A DNA stretch of 54,201 bases from Bacteroidales bacterium UBA3743 (GCA_002371265.1 DFGT01000034.1:1-54201); one strand, 5' to 3'. Shown: positions 35,073 to 45,474, counted from the first letter of the stretch. Notes: generated from the letters alone by a model not told the origin. Translations and numbers: made by a program.

Positions 35073-36530
35073 TCAGTCGTCATCTTGCCATTGACTACTA
35101 CGTTTTTGTTCGATAATCTTAATATCAGAGGATTTATCCAGGAAATCAGGAAGATAATCGACCGTCACCCTGCCATTGACTACTATTCGATCCGTCTGCT
35201 TCATATATCCGGTGTCGGTAACCTCGTCGTAAACATATTCCATGATATCCTCTATGCTTTCAAATGTGCCGGATTCAATATCTATGACGTGCTCTTCAAA
35301 TCCAGAGGTGACATCATCTGCCTTGTAACAAGATCTAAACAGTTTAAACTCTCCGTTGACAAATTCATACCAATCGATCGTAGTACCATAATTATCGTTT
35401 CTCACAATAAGATTGCCATTCAAGGAATTCACACACCAAAGGCCACCTGGTCCGCTTTCTGGTGTAAACACATTTTCTCTTTCAAAATACTTATAGATTT
35501 CTCCCGTCTTATTCTTAAATAATATTATAGCTCCACGTAAATTTGGATTATAGCATCTCCCGTCGTCAAAGGATTCCCACACTCGCCTTTCACATCTTGT
35601 TTGAAGCAGCCAACCATGTTCTATAATTTCATCCTGAACATCCAAATCAACAACATCCAACAGATCCGTACTGTCTGGCAAATAGGTCAGAAACAATCTT
35701 TTTAAAGAGTCGAGATCTTCTTCGCTCCATCTATAACCGTAGTAAAAGTGGCTACGTGGCTCAGAAAACTCGCAATGTTGGTAAAAATAGATTAAACTGT
35801 CGTACACAGTAAAATCCTCATTTAGGAAATCCTGTAGATACTGGAGATCAATATCCACTTCACATTTCTTTGGATTCTTTTCCTTAAAGCCTCCTACATA
35901 ACAACCATTCCTGAGGAACATTCTTCCCGTCAAACAATCTATCTTTCCATCATTAAAATCCAATCGTTCTTCCAAATACTCAGGATCTCCAAACTCATAT
36001 CCTACAAGTTTCCATTCCCCATTAAAGCATTCATAATAAGATGTCACAATATCATGCACCGGATGACCCGCAGACACCGAGATCCTACCGTCTCCATAAT
36101 TTATATCTTCACCCCACAGATCATAATCGAAATAGTTGCTATCCTCACAAGCGACATAGCATTCGTTTTCATGCGTCTGATGCAAGACAAGGATTCCCTT
36201 TTCATCTTCACCATCGCATTTTTCATTGGTCTTTGCATATATTATCAACCAAGATTTTGAAATATTTTTATCTGAGTAACCTATATCTCCTACTTTCACA
36301 ATATACGAACCATCAGGCACATATTTAAGAAAGGCCCTTTTCAAAGAGTCTTGTGAAGCATCTTGAATTTTATCCGAGTAACCCAAATCATCAACTTCCA
36401 CAATATACGAACCATCAGGCACATATTTAAGATAGGCTCCTTTCAAAGAGTCTTGTGAAGCATCCTGAATTGTTTCCGCAAAACAAGATAGCGAGCAAAG
36501 GATAAATGTTATGAAGGTAAAGGATCTCAT
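35073..36530 (-). CDS. Secreted protein of unknown family with duplicated domains
   Basis: Start set at the ATG at 36530, giving 485 residues with a signal peptide (about 1-18, ending SCFA before ETIQ). I do not recognise the family. Two levels of repetition are visible. A 34-residue unit (IQDASQDSLK, A-x-LKYVPDGSYIV, GYSDK) occurs twice in tandem at about 21-54 and 55-88. The whole protein also looks like two related halves: each begins with DSLKR-x-FL-x-Y-(V/L)-PD, has a GW or SWL strand, a YxEFVNGE or YYECFNGE-WKL/FKL strand, and ends near YLQDFLN or YLPDFLD. The protein is acidic and rich in Tyr and Asp, with no catalytic motif evident. It stands alone, downstream of nadC and its terminator. 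Confidence 0.75.
   Translation of the reverse strand: MRSFTFITFILCSLSCFAETIQDASQDSLKGAYLKYVPDGSYIVEVDDLGYSDKIQDASQDSLKRAFLKYVPDGSYIVKVGDIGYSDKNISKSWLIIYAKTNEKCDGEDEKGILVLHQTHENECYVACEDSNYFDYDLWGEDINYGDGRISVSAGHPVHDIVTSYYECFNGEWKLVGYEFGDPEYLEERLDFNDGKIDCLTGRMFLRNGCYVGGFKEKNPKKCEVDIDLQYLQDFLNEDFTVYDSLIYFYQHCEFSEPRSHFYYGYRWSEEDLDSLKRLFLTYLPDSTDLLDVVDLDVQDEIIEHGWLLQTRCERRVWESFDDGRCYNPNLRGAIILFKNKTGEIYKYFERENVFTPESGPGGLWCVNSLNGNLIVRNDNYGTTIDWYEFVNGEFKLFRSCYKADDVTSGFEEHVIDIESGTFESIEDIMEYVYDEVTDTGYMKQTDRIVVNGRVTVDYLPDFLDKSSDIKIIEQKRSSQWQDDD
36267..36470 (-). repeat. 102-bp tandem duplication within the secreted-protein gene
   Basis: Two adjacent 102-bp copies (36369-36470 and 36267-36368) encoding a 34-residue unit. 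A long stretch from ACAATATACGAACC onward on the plus strand is identical in both, so the duplication is recent or is kept similar. Confidence 0.85.
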
Positions 36531-36533
36531 AAA

Positions 36534-36569
36534 AATCAAAAAAGGCAATGTTCAAGTGACCATTGCCCT
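36534..36569 (-). terminator. Terminator of nadC
   Basis: GGCAATG (36544-36550) with CATTGCC (36561-36567). On the minus strand the stem is followed by TTTTTTG. It ends only a few bases before the start codon of the secreted-protein gene. Confidence 0.75.
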
Positions 36570-36601
36570 ATTCTTAACTCTTAATTCTTAATTATAAAGA
36601 T

Positions 36602-37453
36602 TTAGCATGCTTTCAGACTCAAATCCAAGCCCTTTACAGAGTGAGTCAAAGCACCTACAGAGATGAAGTCGACGCCACACTCTGCATAGCTGCGAAGAGT
36701 GTCGATAGTGATACCGCCAGACGACTCAGTCTCATACTTGCCACCGATTCTCTCGACAGCCTTACGAGTAAGCTCTGTGCTGAAATTGTCGAGCATGATT
36801 CTGTCGACGCCGCCCACTTTCATCACCTGCTCAAGCTCATCCATATTGCGGACCTCGATCTCAATCTTAAGATCCTTGTTGTTGTCTTTGCAATATTGTT
36901 TAGCACGATTGATAGCTTTATCGATACCGCCTGCGAAGTCGACGTGGTTGTCCTTTAGAAGGATCATGTCGTAAAGGCCGATACGATGGTTTACACCACC
37001 ACCAATCTTGACCGCCATTTTCTCGATGATACGCAAACCAGGAGTAGTCTTACGAGTGTCGAGCACACGAGTGTGAAGCCCGTCAAGAAGTTTCACATAT
37101 TTTCTTGTCTGAGTAGCGATACCACTCATTCTCTGCATAAGGTTGAGCACCAAACGCTCTGTCTGAAGAAGCGACTGAGTTTTACCCTCAACGTAGAAAA
37201 CAATATCTCCTTTTTTGATTGTATCACCGTCGTGCATCAAGACATCCACCTTCAATTCAGGATCGAATTTTTTGAACACACGTAGAGCGATATCCACGCC
37301 AGCCAGCACACCGTCTTCCTTAACCAAAAGTTTAGCCTTACCCATTGCAGTGTCAGGGATACAGCAAAGAGTTGTGTGGTCGCCATCACCTATATCCTCG
37401 GAAAATGCCGTGTTGAGCATATCCTCTATTAATTCGTCTTCAGTCTTTTTCAT
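36602..37453 (-). CDS. nadC: Nicotinate-nucleotide pyrophosphorylase (quinolinate phosphoribosyltransferase)
   Basis: Converts quinolinate and PRPP to nicotinate mononucleotide in NAD synthesis. Start set at the ATG at 37453 (MKKTEDELIED), 283 residues as usual for the family; an upstream in-frame ATG at 37504 lies within the promoter. Motifs: EDIGDGDHTT near the start, LNLMQRMSGIAT, DTRKTTPGLRIIEKMAVKIGGGVNHRIGLYDMILLKDNH, IEIEVRNMDE, MLDNFS and ETESSGGI near the end. A TATATTTG element (37478-37485) with ATTG at 37504-37507 lies upstream. It is a single gene ended by the terminator at 36534-36569. Confidence 0.97.
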   Translation of the reverse strand: MKKTEDELIEDMLNTAFSEDIGDGDHTTLCCIPDTAMGKAKLLVKEDGVLAGVDIALRVFKKFDPELKVDVLMHDGDTIKKGDIVFYVEGKTQSLLQTERLVLNLMQRMSGIATQTRKYVKLLDGLHTRVLDTRKTTPGLRIIEKMAVKIGGGVNHRIGLYDMILLKDNHVDFAGGIDKAINRAKQYCKDNNKDLKIEIEVRNMDELEQVMKVGGVDRIMLDNFSTELTRKAVERIGGKYETESSGGITIDTLRSYAECGVDFISVGALTHSVKGLDLSLKAC

Positions 37454-37477
37454 CTTTTTACATTTAATTTGTTTTTG

Positions 37478-37507
37478 CAAATATATTGATTTTTTACGGG
37501 ACACAAT
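37478..37507 (-). promoter_or_regulatory. Promoter of nadC
   Basis: TATATTTG (37478-37485 on the minus strand) is a full TAnnTTTG match; ATTG (37504-37507) is 18 bp upstream of it. Confidence 0.6.
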
Positions 37508-37574
37508 GAATTAAAATTAAAAATTATAAATGAGGAATGCGGAATAAAGAATTTGGATATAGAGTCGAGCAATC

Positions 37575-37840
37575 CCATGCGTCTGGAAGACGCTATCTCT
37601 GTAACCCCGTACATACACAGCGGAGCGGAGTATGTACGAGGGAACGCAAGGATAGAGAGAACATGTCCCCATGCGTCTGGAAGACGCCATCTCCGTAACC
37701 CCGTACATACGCAGCGGAGCAGAGTATGTGCGGGGATGCAAGGATAGAGAGACCCTTGCCCACATGCGTCTGGAAGACGCTATCTCTCTAATCCCGTACA
37801 TACGCAGCGGAGCGGAGTATGTGCGGGGACAGAAAAACAA
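37575..37840. repeat. Three tandem ~93-bp two-hairpin repeats
   Basis: Units begin near 37575, 37669 and 37762. Each contains GCGTCT-GGA-AGACGC (37579-37593, 37673-37687, 37766-37780) and a second stem, CCCCGTACATAC against GTATGT(A/G)CG(A/G)GG around a 13-14 nt loop containing CAGCGGAGC. Frames open across it on both strands (for example on 37517-37840 minus) arise from the repeats. The first hairpin with its flank (GCTATxTxTGTAACC) recurs once at 44635, after gyrB. Confidence 0.85.
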
Positions 37841-37996
37841 AGGTGACGAAGATAATCTCCGTCACCTGAAAAATAAATGCAATACACCTGAATGAGTCAT
37901 AAACACCCACCCTCTAATTTAAGGACAAACAAAAAACATTAACAAAAGCCGTAAACCACGAAACCTTTAGTTTCGAATATTCACGTCTTACATATA
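37841..37996. other. Non-coding gap
   Basis: AT-rich DNA between the repeat array and the small secreted-protein gene. I see no gene or clear site in it. Confidence 0.4.
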
Positions 37997-38299
37997 TTAA
38001 AGAGTATTACTCTTATCTTCCTTATCTACAGAGATATTCTGCTGGCGATTAGCGAAATTCTTTTTCTCCTCATTTCTTGCCTTCTTAATCTCAAAGAAAG
38101 TGCGAGAATCTGTCTGATGCGCTACACCGTTAACCACCACATAATAGTTAGGTACTCTTTCACCTTTCCCGTTCATAGTGCATTTAACATATGTCTTCTC
38201 CACTGAAGCTATAGAAAAATCGTCAGCAGAAACTTCTGCATAAGCAGAGAATCCAGACATCATGACAATTGCACAAAGTGTTCTTAAAACAGCTTTCAT
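37997..38299 (-). CDS. Small secreted protein, function unknown
   Basis: A 100-residue protein with a signal peptide (about 1-21, ends SAYA before EVS). The mature part is about 79 residues: a beta-rich segment (TYVKCTMNGKGERVPNYYVVVNGVAHQTDSRTFFEI) followed by a highly charged tail (KKARNEEKKNFANRQQ). I do not recognise the family. The single Cys is unpaired. It is divergent from the M16 peptidase gene. Confidence 0.65.
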   Translation of the reverse strand: MKAVLRTLCAIVMMSGFSAYAEVSADDFSIASVEKTYVKCTMNGKGERVPNYYVVVNGVAHQTDSRTFFEIKKARNEEKKNFANRQQNISVDKEDKSNTL

Positions 38300-38367
38300 T
38301 ATTTATTTTTGTTAAATCTTATACTAAATTACAAACAAAAAGTGTGCCAACTTGTGAGTTTTTTGTG

Positions 38368-38375
38368 TATATTTG
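38368..38375 (+). promoter_or_regulatory. -7 element of the M16 peptidase gene
   Basis: TATATTTG, a full match to TAnnTTTG, 69 bp ahead of the ATG at 38445. I see no good -33 partner at the usual distance. Confidence 0.45.
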
Positions 38376-38444
38376 TAGATAAAATCAAAAAAAGAGGGTT
38401 AACCCATTGATTTTCATTTTTAAGTTTTTTAACATAAAAGAGGA

Positions 38445-41252
38445 ATGAGAAAGATACTATTCAACATATTTTTAGCACTAAGCACAACTTTCACTTGTAT
38501 TGCACAACAGAAAATAGAGCCCCTACCTATGGATCCGGCTCTTCGCTACGGTATTTTGGATAACGGTCTGACATATTATATCCGTCACAACGAGACTGAA
38601 AAAGAACGTGCCGACTTCTACATCGTCCAAAATGTAGGAGCTATTCTTGAGGAAGACTGTCAGAACGGATTGGCCCATTTCCTTGAACATATAGCCTTCA
38701 ACGGCACAAAGAACTTCCCCGGCAAAGGAATAATCAACTATCTTGAGACTATCGGCGTGAAATTCGGGGCAAACATCAACGCCTACACTTCACTTGATGA
38801 AACCGTCTACAACCTTAAAGCAGTGCCAACCTACCGCAGCGGCATCGTCGACTCATGCCTGCTGGTCCTACATGATTGGTCGAGCTTCATATCTTGCGAG
38901 GACGACGAGATCGACAAAGAAAGAGGAGTGATCCTGGAAGAGTGGCGTACTCGCAACACATCCGACCGCCGTCTGTGGAAGAAATCGTCATCTATATTAT
39001 ATGAGGGTTCACAATACGCGAAACGTGACATCATCGGCGACACCGCCATCATCTTGAATTTTCACCCCGACTCTCTCCGTGCCTACTACAACAAATGGTA
39101 TCGCCCGGATTTGCAAGGAATTATCATAGTTGGCGACGTGGATGTCGATTACGTTGAGAATAAGATAAAAGAAATGTTCGCAGACATTCCTGCAAGAGTC
39201 AACCCTGCGACACGCGTGGTGTACGACCTGAAAAAACTCGACACTACCAAAGTGTGTATCCTGACTGATCCAGAGGCAAAATATACGATGGGAAATATCA
39301 CATACCGCCACGATGCCATGCCATCGGAAGTATACGCTTCAATCGTAGGATACTCAACAAGCGTCATCGACAATCTGATCAGCAAAATGGTGAACGCCAG
39401 AATAGACGAAGTGATCAAAGAGAAAAACTGTCCATTCTCCTACGCGTCAATGTCGTATGGAAGTCAAGTGAAGAGCTGCGACGGTTATGAGCTCACCTAC
39501 ATCGTGAAAGACAACCGCTGCATGGAGGCTTCGGAAAAGATTCTCGCTTTGGCAGAGCAAGTGCGACGCTACGGATTCACAGAAAGCGAGTTATACAGAG
39601 CAAAAGAGAGCACCGTCGCCTCTTTCGAGAAAGCATACGCAGAAAGGACAAAAGCAAAAAACAACTCTTTCGTGGGCGAATACAAACGTAATTTCACAAC
39701 GTTCGAGCCAATTCCAGGAATCGAATGGGAATACAACACAATCAAGAGAATGCTTCCGTCGATCACAACCGAAATAGTCAACAAACGTTTCGCCGACTAT
39801 TTCAAGACGAACCAGATCACAGTGTTGATGACAGCCGCAGACAAAGACAAAAACTTGCTGCCAAGCGAAAAACAGTTGACTCAGCTCATCGCCGACCGTG
39901 AGAGAATCGCGACGTCGCCATATATAGACAAGGCGAAAAACAGTCCGCTTGTGAAGAAAGATCCAAAGCCAGGCAAGATTGTGGACATCTACCACAATCC
40001 GAAACTCGACTACACAATGTGGACATTATCAAACGGAGCCAGAGTATTCATCAAATCCACAAAACTCAAAAACGACGAGATCCTGATGACAGCTATCAGC
40101 GAAGGAGGAATCTCCACCGTCGACGATCTGAGCAAACTTTCTTCCGCCAAGATAGCCGACAACATCGTCGAGAGCAACGGACTGGGAGATTTCGACGCCA
40201 CCCAATTGGAGAAAGCTCTGGCAGGAAAGAACGTCACCGTCTCTCCATCCATCTCAATGTACGAGTCGAAGATCTCAGGCCGAAGCACGAAGAAAGATTT
40301 CAAGACAATGCTTCAGATGACATATTTAATGCAGACCTCCGTACGAAAAGATGCGGAAGCCTACGCGTCGCTGATTTCGCAATACGAGACCATTTTAGAG
40401 AATCGTTCGTCAGACCCGATGAACGACTACCGAGATTCAGTGCAGGTGCTGACGACAAGCAGAAACGCCTATACAAAGCCATTTAAAAAGGAGTCGCTTT
40501 CGGAAGTAGACGAAGCAGACGCGATAAAGGTTTACAAGTCGTTATTCTACTGTCCTGAGAAATTCACATACATTTTTGTAGGAAATTTGGAGGAAGATAG
40601 CGTCAGAAACGATATTCTTTCGTATATTGGCGGTATAAAAGCATCCAAGAGCAAGCAAAAGGGTTGGATAGACAGAGGCATCAGACATCCATCCGGACAT
40701 ACAAAATGTGAATTCAGCAAGACATTGTCTAATCCAAAATCAGCCGACTATTTCTCATATATGGCTGAGATGGAGTACAATCTGAAGAACAAATTGCAGC
40801 TTGCCATTCTCCGCTCGGTTCTCGACTACCGTTATTTGGAATCATGCAGAGAAAGAGAAGGGGGAACATACGGAGTAGCGGTCAGACAATCGTCATCTGT
40901 CATTCCAAACCCATCCGCATATTTGAAGATTGCATTCGACACCGACCCTGAAAAAGAGACGCTGTTGAGCGGAATCATCAAGGAAGAGATTGACAAAATC
41001 ATCAAAGACGGCATCCGTGACGACGATTTTCAGAAAGCCAAAGAGGCATTGCAGAAGTCATTCGCGGAAAGTCTGCTAGAGAACGGATATTGGAAAGGAC
41101 AGCTAGAGCATCTTGAAAAATACGGATGGTGTGACAATCCGACATACAGTGAGACACTCGCGTCGATCACAAAAGAGGATATCCGCCAGACGCTGAAGAC
41201 GATTGTCGACGCAGGCAATCTTCTTGAAATAAAGATGAAGCCGGAAAAATAA
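38445..41252 (+). CDS. M16-family (insulinase/pitrilysin) zinc peptidase
   Basis: A 935-residue exported peptidase (signal peptide about 1-20, ends TCIA before QQK). The inverted zinc motif HxxEH is present as HFLEH (78-82), with the downstream glutamate region ERGVILEEWRTR near 152-163. The second half carries the non-catalytic M16 domains (about 500-930), including the GGTYGV segment near the end that closes the chamber. Paired active and inactive halves in one chain are typical of Bacteroidetes M16 proteins, usually periplasmic and cutting peptides. The substrate is unknown. It is a single gene followed by AT-rich repeats. Confidence 0.94.
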   Translation: MRKILFNIFLALSTTFTCIAQQKIEPLPMDPALRYGILDNGLTYYIRHNETEKERADFYIVQNVGAILEEDCQNGLAHFLEHIAFNGTKNFPGKGIINYLETIGVKFGANINAYTSLDETVYNLKAVPTYRSGIVDSCLLVLHDWSSFISCEDDEIDKERGVILEEWRTRNTSDRRLWKKSSSILYEGSQYAKRDIIGDTAIILNFHPDSLRAYYNKWYRPDLQGIIIVGDVDVDYVENKIKEMFADIPARVNPATRVVYDLKKLDTTKVCILTDPEAKYTMGNITYRHDAMPSEVYASIVGYSTSVIDNLISKMVNARIDEVIKEKNCPFSYASMSYGSQVKSCDGYELTYIVKDNRCMEASEKILALAEQVRRYGFTESELYRAKESTVASFEKAYAERTKAKNNSFVGEYKRNFTTFEPIPGIEWEYNTIKRMLPSITTEIVNKRFADYFKTNQITVLMTAADKDKNLLPSEKQLTQLIADRERIATSPYIDKAKNSPLVKKDPKPGKIVDIYHNPKLDYTMWTLSNGARVFIKSTKLKNDEILMTAISEGGISTVDDLSKLSSAKIADNIVESNGLGDFDATQLEKALAGKNVTVSPSISMYESKISGRSTKKDFKTMLQMTYLMQTSVRKDAEAYASLISQYETILENRSSDPMNDYRDSVQVLTTSRNAYTKPFKKESLSEVDEADAIKVYKSLFYCPEKFTYIFVGNLEEDSVRNDILSYIGGIKASKSKQKGWIDRGIRHPSGHTKCEFSKTLSNPKSADYFSYMAEMEYNLKNKLQLAILRSVLDYRYLESCREREGGTYGVAVRQSSSVIPNPSAYLKIAFDTDPEKETLLSGIIKEEIDKIIKDGIRDDDFQKAKEALQKSFAESLLENGYWKGQLEHLEKYGWCDNPTYSETLASITKEDIRQTLKTIVDAGNLLEIKMKPEK

Positions 41253-41292
41253 GTAGGAAGGATTGGGTAAGAGGTTAGAGAAAAAGTGACAG

Positions 41293-41330
41293 TTCTAATT
41301 CTTAACTCTTAATTCTTAACTTTTAATTAG
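41293..41330. repeat. TTCTTAAxTCTTAA-type short repeats
   Basis: TTCTAATTCTTAACTC, TTAATTCTTAAC and TTTTAATTA follow one another. A similar block occurs at about 36570-36597. Such AT-rich strings are scattered through the spacers of this window. No function is apparent. Confidence 0.55.
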
Positions 41331-41338
41331 TCTAAGAT

Positions 41339-42145
41339 ATGGGAAATGTAAGTTTCAACCAATACAAGAAAGACCAGCGAGAATGGGCGATCATCCGTCT
41401 GTTCCGCTCGAGTTTTACTGCCTTTCCCATAGGAGAACTTGAAAAATGTGAATGTCCGGATTTCATTCTCAGCACCGGTCGCAAGAAGATTGGCATAGAG
41501 CTGACGGAATTGAAATATGAGAGGGAAGACCGCGACTTCAATCTGCGAGCGCATGAAGATTTCCTCACCGACATCATGAACGGAGCCAAGCAGATTGTGG
41601 AGAAAGTATGCGATCAGGTTTTGGTAGTCGACGTGCATTTCACCAACGAGCTCGGGCCATCGGTGAGTGTGCCCAAAGAGAAAGCGTCGCAGCTGATGCG
41701 GCTTGCATTCACAGAAGCCATATCCAAAATCGTACTCGACAACATACCCATGTCGACAGGCAAAGAGTATATAATCGACAGAAGCAGCAAATATGGCGAC
41801 ACCAACCTGCCAAGCAAGATCGAGATGATACGCATCAAAAACATGACAGGCAGGTATGACGAAGGCTTATGGTACGCAGGCATATCCACCAAAGTGAAGC
41901 CGATGAGCGTCAGCAGTGTGTGCGGAAGGATCAACGACAAAGACGCAAAGATATCCCACTATGCCCCACTCGACGAGCAGTGGCTGATAATAGTGCAAAA
42001 CAGTTTTCTGATGTCGAGTCTGTACAATCCAGACGATGTCAGGACAGCGTTGAATCATAGATACCAAAGCAAATTCGACAGGATATTCGTATTTGAAAGA
42101 AGCGAAGGCACTGTCACAGAACTAAAAGTCAGCAAAAAAGCATAA
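41339..42145 (+). CDS. Uncharacterised protein with a PD-(D/E)xK-like motif
   Basis: A 268-residue soluble protein of no family I can name. Near the N-terminus it has EWAIIRLF (Glu15), CPDFIL (Asp41) after a hydrophobic stretch, and IGIELTEL (Glu54, Glu57). This Glu - PD - ExT spacing resembles PD-(D/E)xK nuclease folds, in which ExK can be replaced by ExT. No membrane span or signal peptide is seen. The C-terminal half (about 150-268) looks alpha/beta without a recognisable domain. It is followed by DUF4491 after 24 bp, perhaps cotranscribed. A nuclease role is a hypothesis only. Confidence 0.65.
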   Translation: MGNVSFNQYKKDQREWAIIRLFRSSFTAFPIGELEKCECPDFILSTGRKKIGIELTELKYEREDRDFNLRAHEDFLTDIMNGAKQIVEKVCDQVLVVDVHFTNELGPSVSVPKEKASQLMRLAFTEAISKIVLDNIPMSTGKEYIIDRSSKYGDTNLPSKIEMIRIKNMTGRYDEGLWYAGISTKVKPMSVSSVCGRINDKDAKISHYAPLDEQWLIIVQNSFLMSSLYNPDDVRTALNHRYQSKFDRIFVFERSEGTVTELKVSKKA

Positions 42146-42169
42146 TTGTGAAATTATATAAAAACAAAT

Positions 42170-42481
42170 ATGGATTTTAATTTTGAAGGCCTACTGATAG
42201 GCATCTGCACATTCTTGTGCATCGGACTTTTCCACCCAATAGTAATCAAAGCGGAATACTATTTTGGAGCGAAAAGATGTTGGTGGTGGTTTCCAATCGT
42301 CGGCACATTGGGGGTAGCCGGCAGTTTGGTATTGGAAAACACATTAGCATCAGCCCTTTTAGGAGTTTTCGCATTCTCATGTTTCTGGTCGATCATTGAG
42401 GTGTTTGAGCAAGAAAAGAGAGTAAAAAGAGGATGGTTCCCTAAAAATCCTAAGAGAAAGGACGAATACGACGAAAAATAG
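42170..42481 (+). CDS. DUF4491 family small membrane protein
   Basis: A 103-residue protein with three membrane spans (about 8-24, 39-57 and 60-78) and a basic and acidic C-terminal tail (KRVKRGWFPKNPKRKDEYDEK). The phrases GLLIGICTFLCIGLFHPIVIKAEYYFG and RCWWWFPIVG match the DUF4491 family. The function is unknown. It precedes gyrB by about 100 bp, and gyrB has its own promoter. Confidence 0.85.
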   Translation: MDFNFEGLLIGICTFLCIGLFHPIVIKAEYYFGAKRCWWWFPIVGTLGVAGSLVLENTLASALLGVFAFSCFWSIIEVFEQEKRVKRGWFPKNPKRKDEYDEK

Positions 42482-42524
42482 CCATTAAAACGCTAAAAAA
42501 ACGCATTTATCAGCATACCTTTGT

Positions 42525-42556
42525 GTTGCAAGTTTTAAACATTTTTCTTATTTTTG
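42525..42556 (+). promoter_or_regulatory. Promoter of gyrB
   Basis: TATTTTTG (42549-42556) is a full -7 match. GTTG (42525-42528), 20 bp upstream, serves as the -33 element. The ATG of gyrB is at 42585. Confidence 0.65.
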
Positions 42557-42584
42557 CAACATATAACAAAAATCAAGAGTATCG

Positions 42585-44540
<1,956 letters not shown>

Positions 44541-44571
44541 AAAATGCTGAATGCTAAACAAAAGAATAAAC

Positions 44572-44600
44572 AAAAAGAGACGTCAAATGCGTCTCTTTTT
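44572..44600 (+). terminator. Terminator of gyrB
   Basis: An 11-bp perfect stem AAAAAGAGACG (44572-44582) with CGTCTCTTTTT (44590-44600), loop TCAAATG. Confidence 0.85.
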
Positions 44601-44634
44601 GTTTTTCATTAAAATGGACATAGCAATTGTTTCC

Positions 44635-44918
44635 GCGTCTGGAAGACGCTATTTTCTGTAACCGGGGGTGCCGAAGTGCACTACGAAGTAGTGCTCTGGC
44701 ACCCTCGGCTATGCACAGGCACCCTCGGCTATGCACAGGCACCCCGGCTATGCACAGGCACCACCAGGATATGCACAGGCACCCAGGCTATGCACAGACA
44801 CCACCAGGCTATGCACAGGCACCCCGGCTATGCTCTGGCACCCAGGATATGCACAGGCACCACCAGGATATGTTCTGGCACCCTCGGCTATGCACAGGCA
44901 CCACCCGGATATAAGGTA
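44635..44918. repeat. Array of ~20-bp units containing TATGCACA, after gyrB
   Basis: The array opens with the GCGTCT-GGA-AGACGC hairpin (44635-44649), then a hairpin with GGGTGCC/GGCACCC and GCACTAC/GTAGTGC stems (44667-44704). Ten units of 19-21 bp follow: CTATGCACAGGCACC or ATATGCACAGGCACC plus a variable CTCGG, CCGG, ACCAGG or CAGG end. Eight of the ten carry TATGCACA; two read TATGCTCT or TATGTTCT. All three plus-strand frames stay open across parts of it because of the repeats, and the unit length is not a multiple of three, so it is not coding. No terminal spacers of CRISPR type occur. Confidence 0.8.
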
Positions 44919-44930
44919 TACTGATACAAA

Positions 44931-44957
44931 AAAGAGACGCCGTAATACGACGTCTCT
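44931..44957 (-). terminator. Terminator of the DUF5606 gene
   Basis: AGAGACG with CGTCTCT around an 11-nt loop. On the minus strand it is followed by TTTTTT. It ends the gene at 44981-45388. Confidence 0.75.
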
Positions 44958-44980
44958 ACATATATCATATTATTTCGATA

Positions 44981-45388
44981 TTATTCCTCAGCCTTAGCTT
45001 CCTTTACGAAATCAGTCATGTTAGCACCAACAAGAAGATTATACCAAACCATAATTTTCTTGATATCACTCACGTGTACACGACTACGATCAAAGTTTGG
45101 CAACACTTCTCCAAAGTATGCGCGCATCTGCTCAGCATCGTTAGATGGTTTAACAGAAGTAGCAGCACCGTTCTCCTTCTTCTTGATTGAATCAAACACA
45201 GAAGCCAAAGAGACTTCACCTTCGTCTGTATATATAGCTATATCATTGAGAGAAATAATTTTTTCCGTTGCATACGCAGGAGTCTTCTTTCCTGAAGCCA
45301 ACTCCTCAACGATAAGCATATTCTTGCCCTGCGACGCCAATTTGAATAGTCCTGGGCGACCTGCGATTGATAAAATTCGCCTTAACAT
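44981..45388 (-). CDS. DUF5606 family protein
   Basis: A 135-residue soluble protein starting MLRRILSIAGRPGLFKLASQGKNMLIVEEL, the recognisable N-terminus of DUF5606, a conserved Bacteroidetes family of unknown function. A middle segment with LNDIAIYTDEGEVSLASVFDSI and a C-terminal helical part (DIKKIMVWYNLLVGANMTDF) follow. It has its own promoter (TACTTTTG on the minus strand at 45445-45452) and terminator. There is no catalytic motif. Confidence 0.88.
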   Translation of the reverse strand: MLRRILSIAGRPGLFKLASQGKNMLIVEELASGKKTPAYATEKIISLNDIAIYTDEGEVSLASVFDSIKKKENGAATSVKPSNDAEQMRAYFGEVLPNFDRSRVHVSDIKKIMVWYNLLVGANMTDFVKEAKAEE

Positions 45389-45444
45389 TATCTATAATTT
45401 TACTTAAAACTAAATTCTTTTTATATAAAAAATACAATTTTCCA

Positions 45445-45474
45445 CAAAAGTATAAAAATTGCATTACTTGCAAA
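45445..45474 (-). promoter_or_regulatory. Promoter of the DUF5606 gene
   Basis: TTTG (45471-45474 on the minus strand), 18 bp, TACTTTTG (45445-45452), a full TAnnTTTG match. Confidence 0.6.

Noticed and set aside
37517..37895. Frames on both strands over the 93-bp repeats
   Set aside because: Open only because of the repeats; there is no start region or plausible protein composition.
44627..44997. His/Pro/Tyr-rich frames and a possible CRISPR array after gyrB
   Set aside because: All three frames are open because of the short repeat, and the unit is not a multiple of three. Units are adjacent without unique spacers of constant length and no cas genes are near, so it is not CRISPR.
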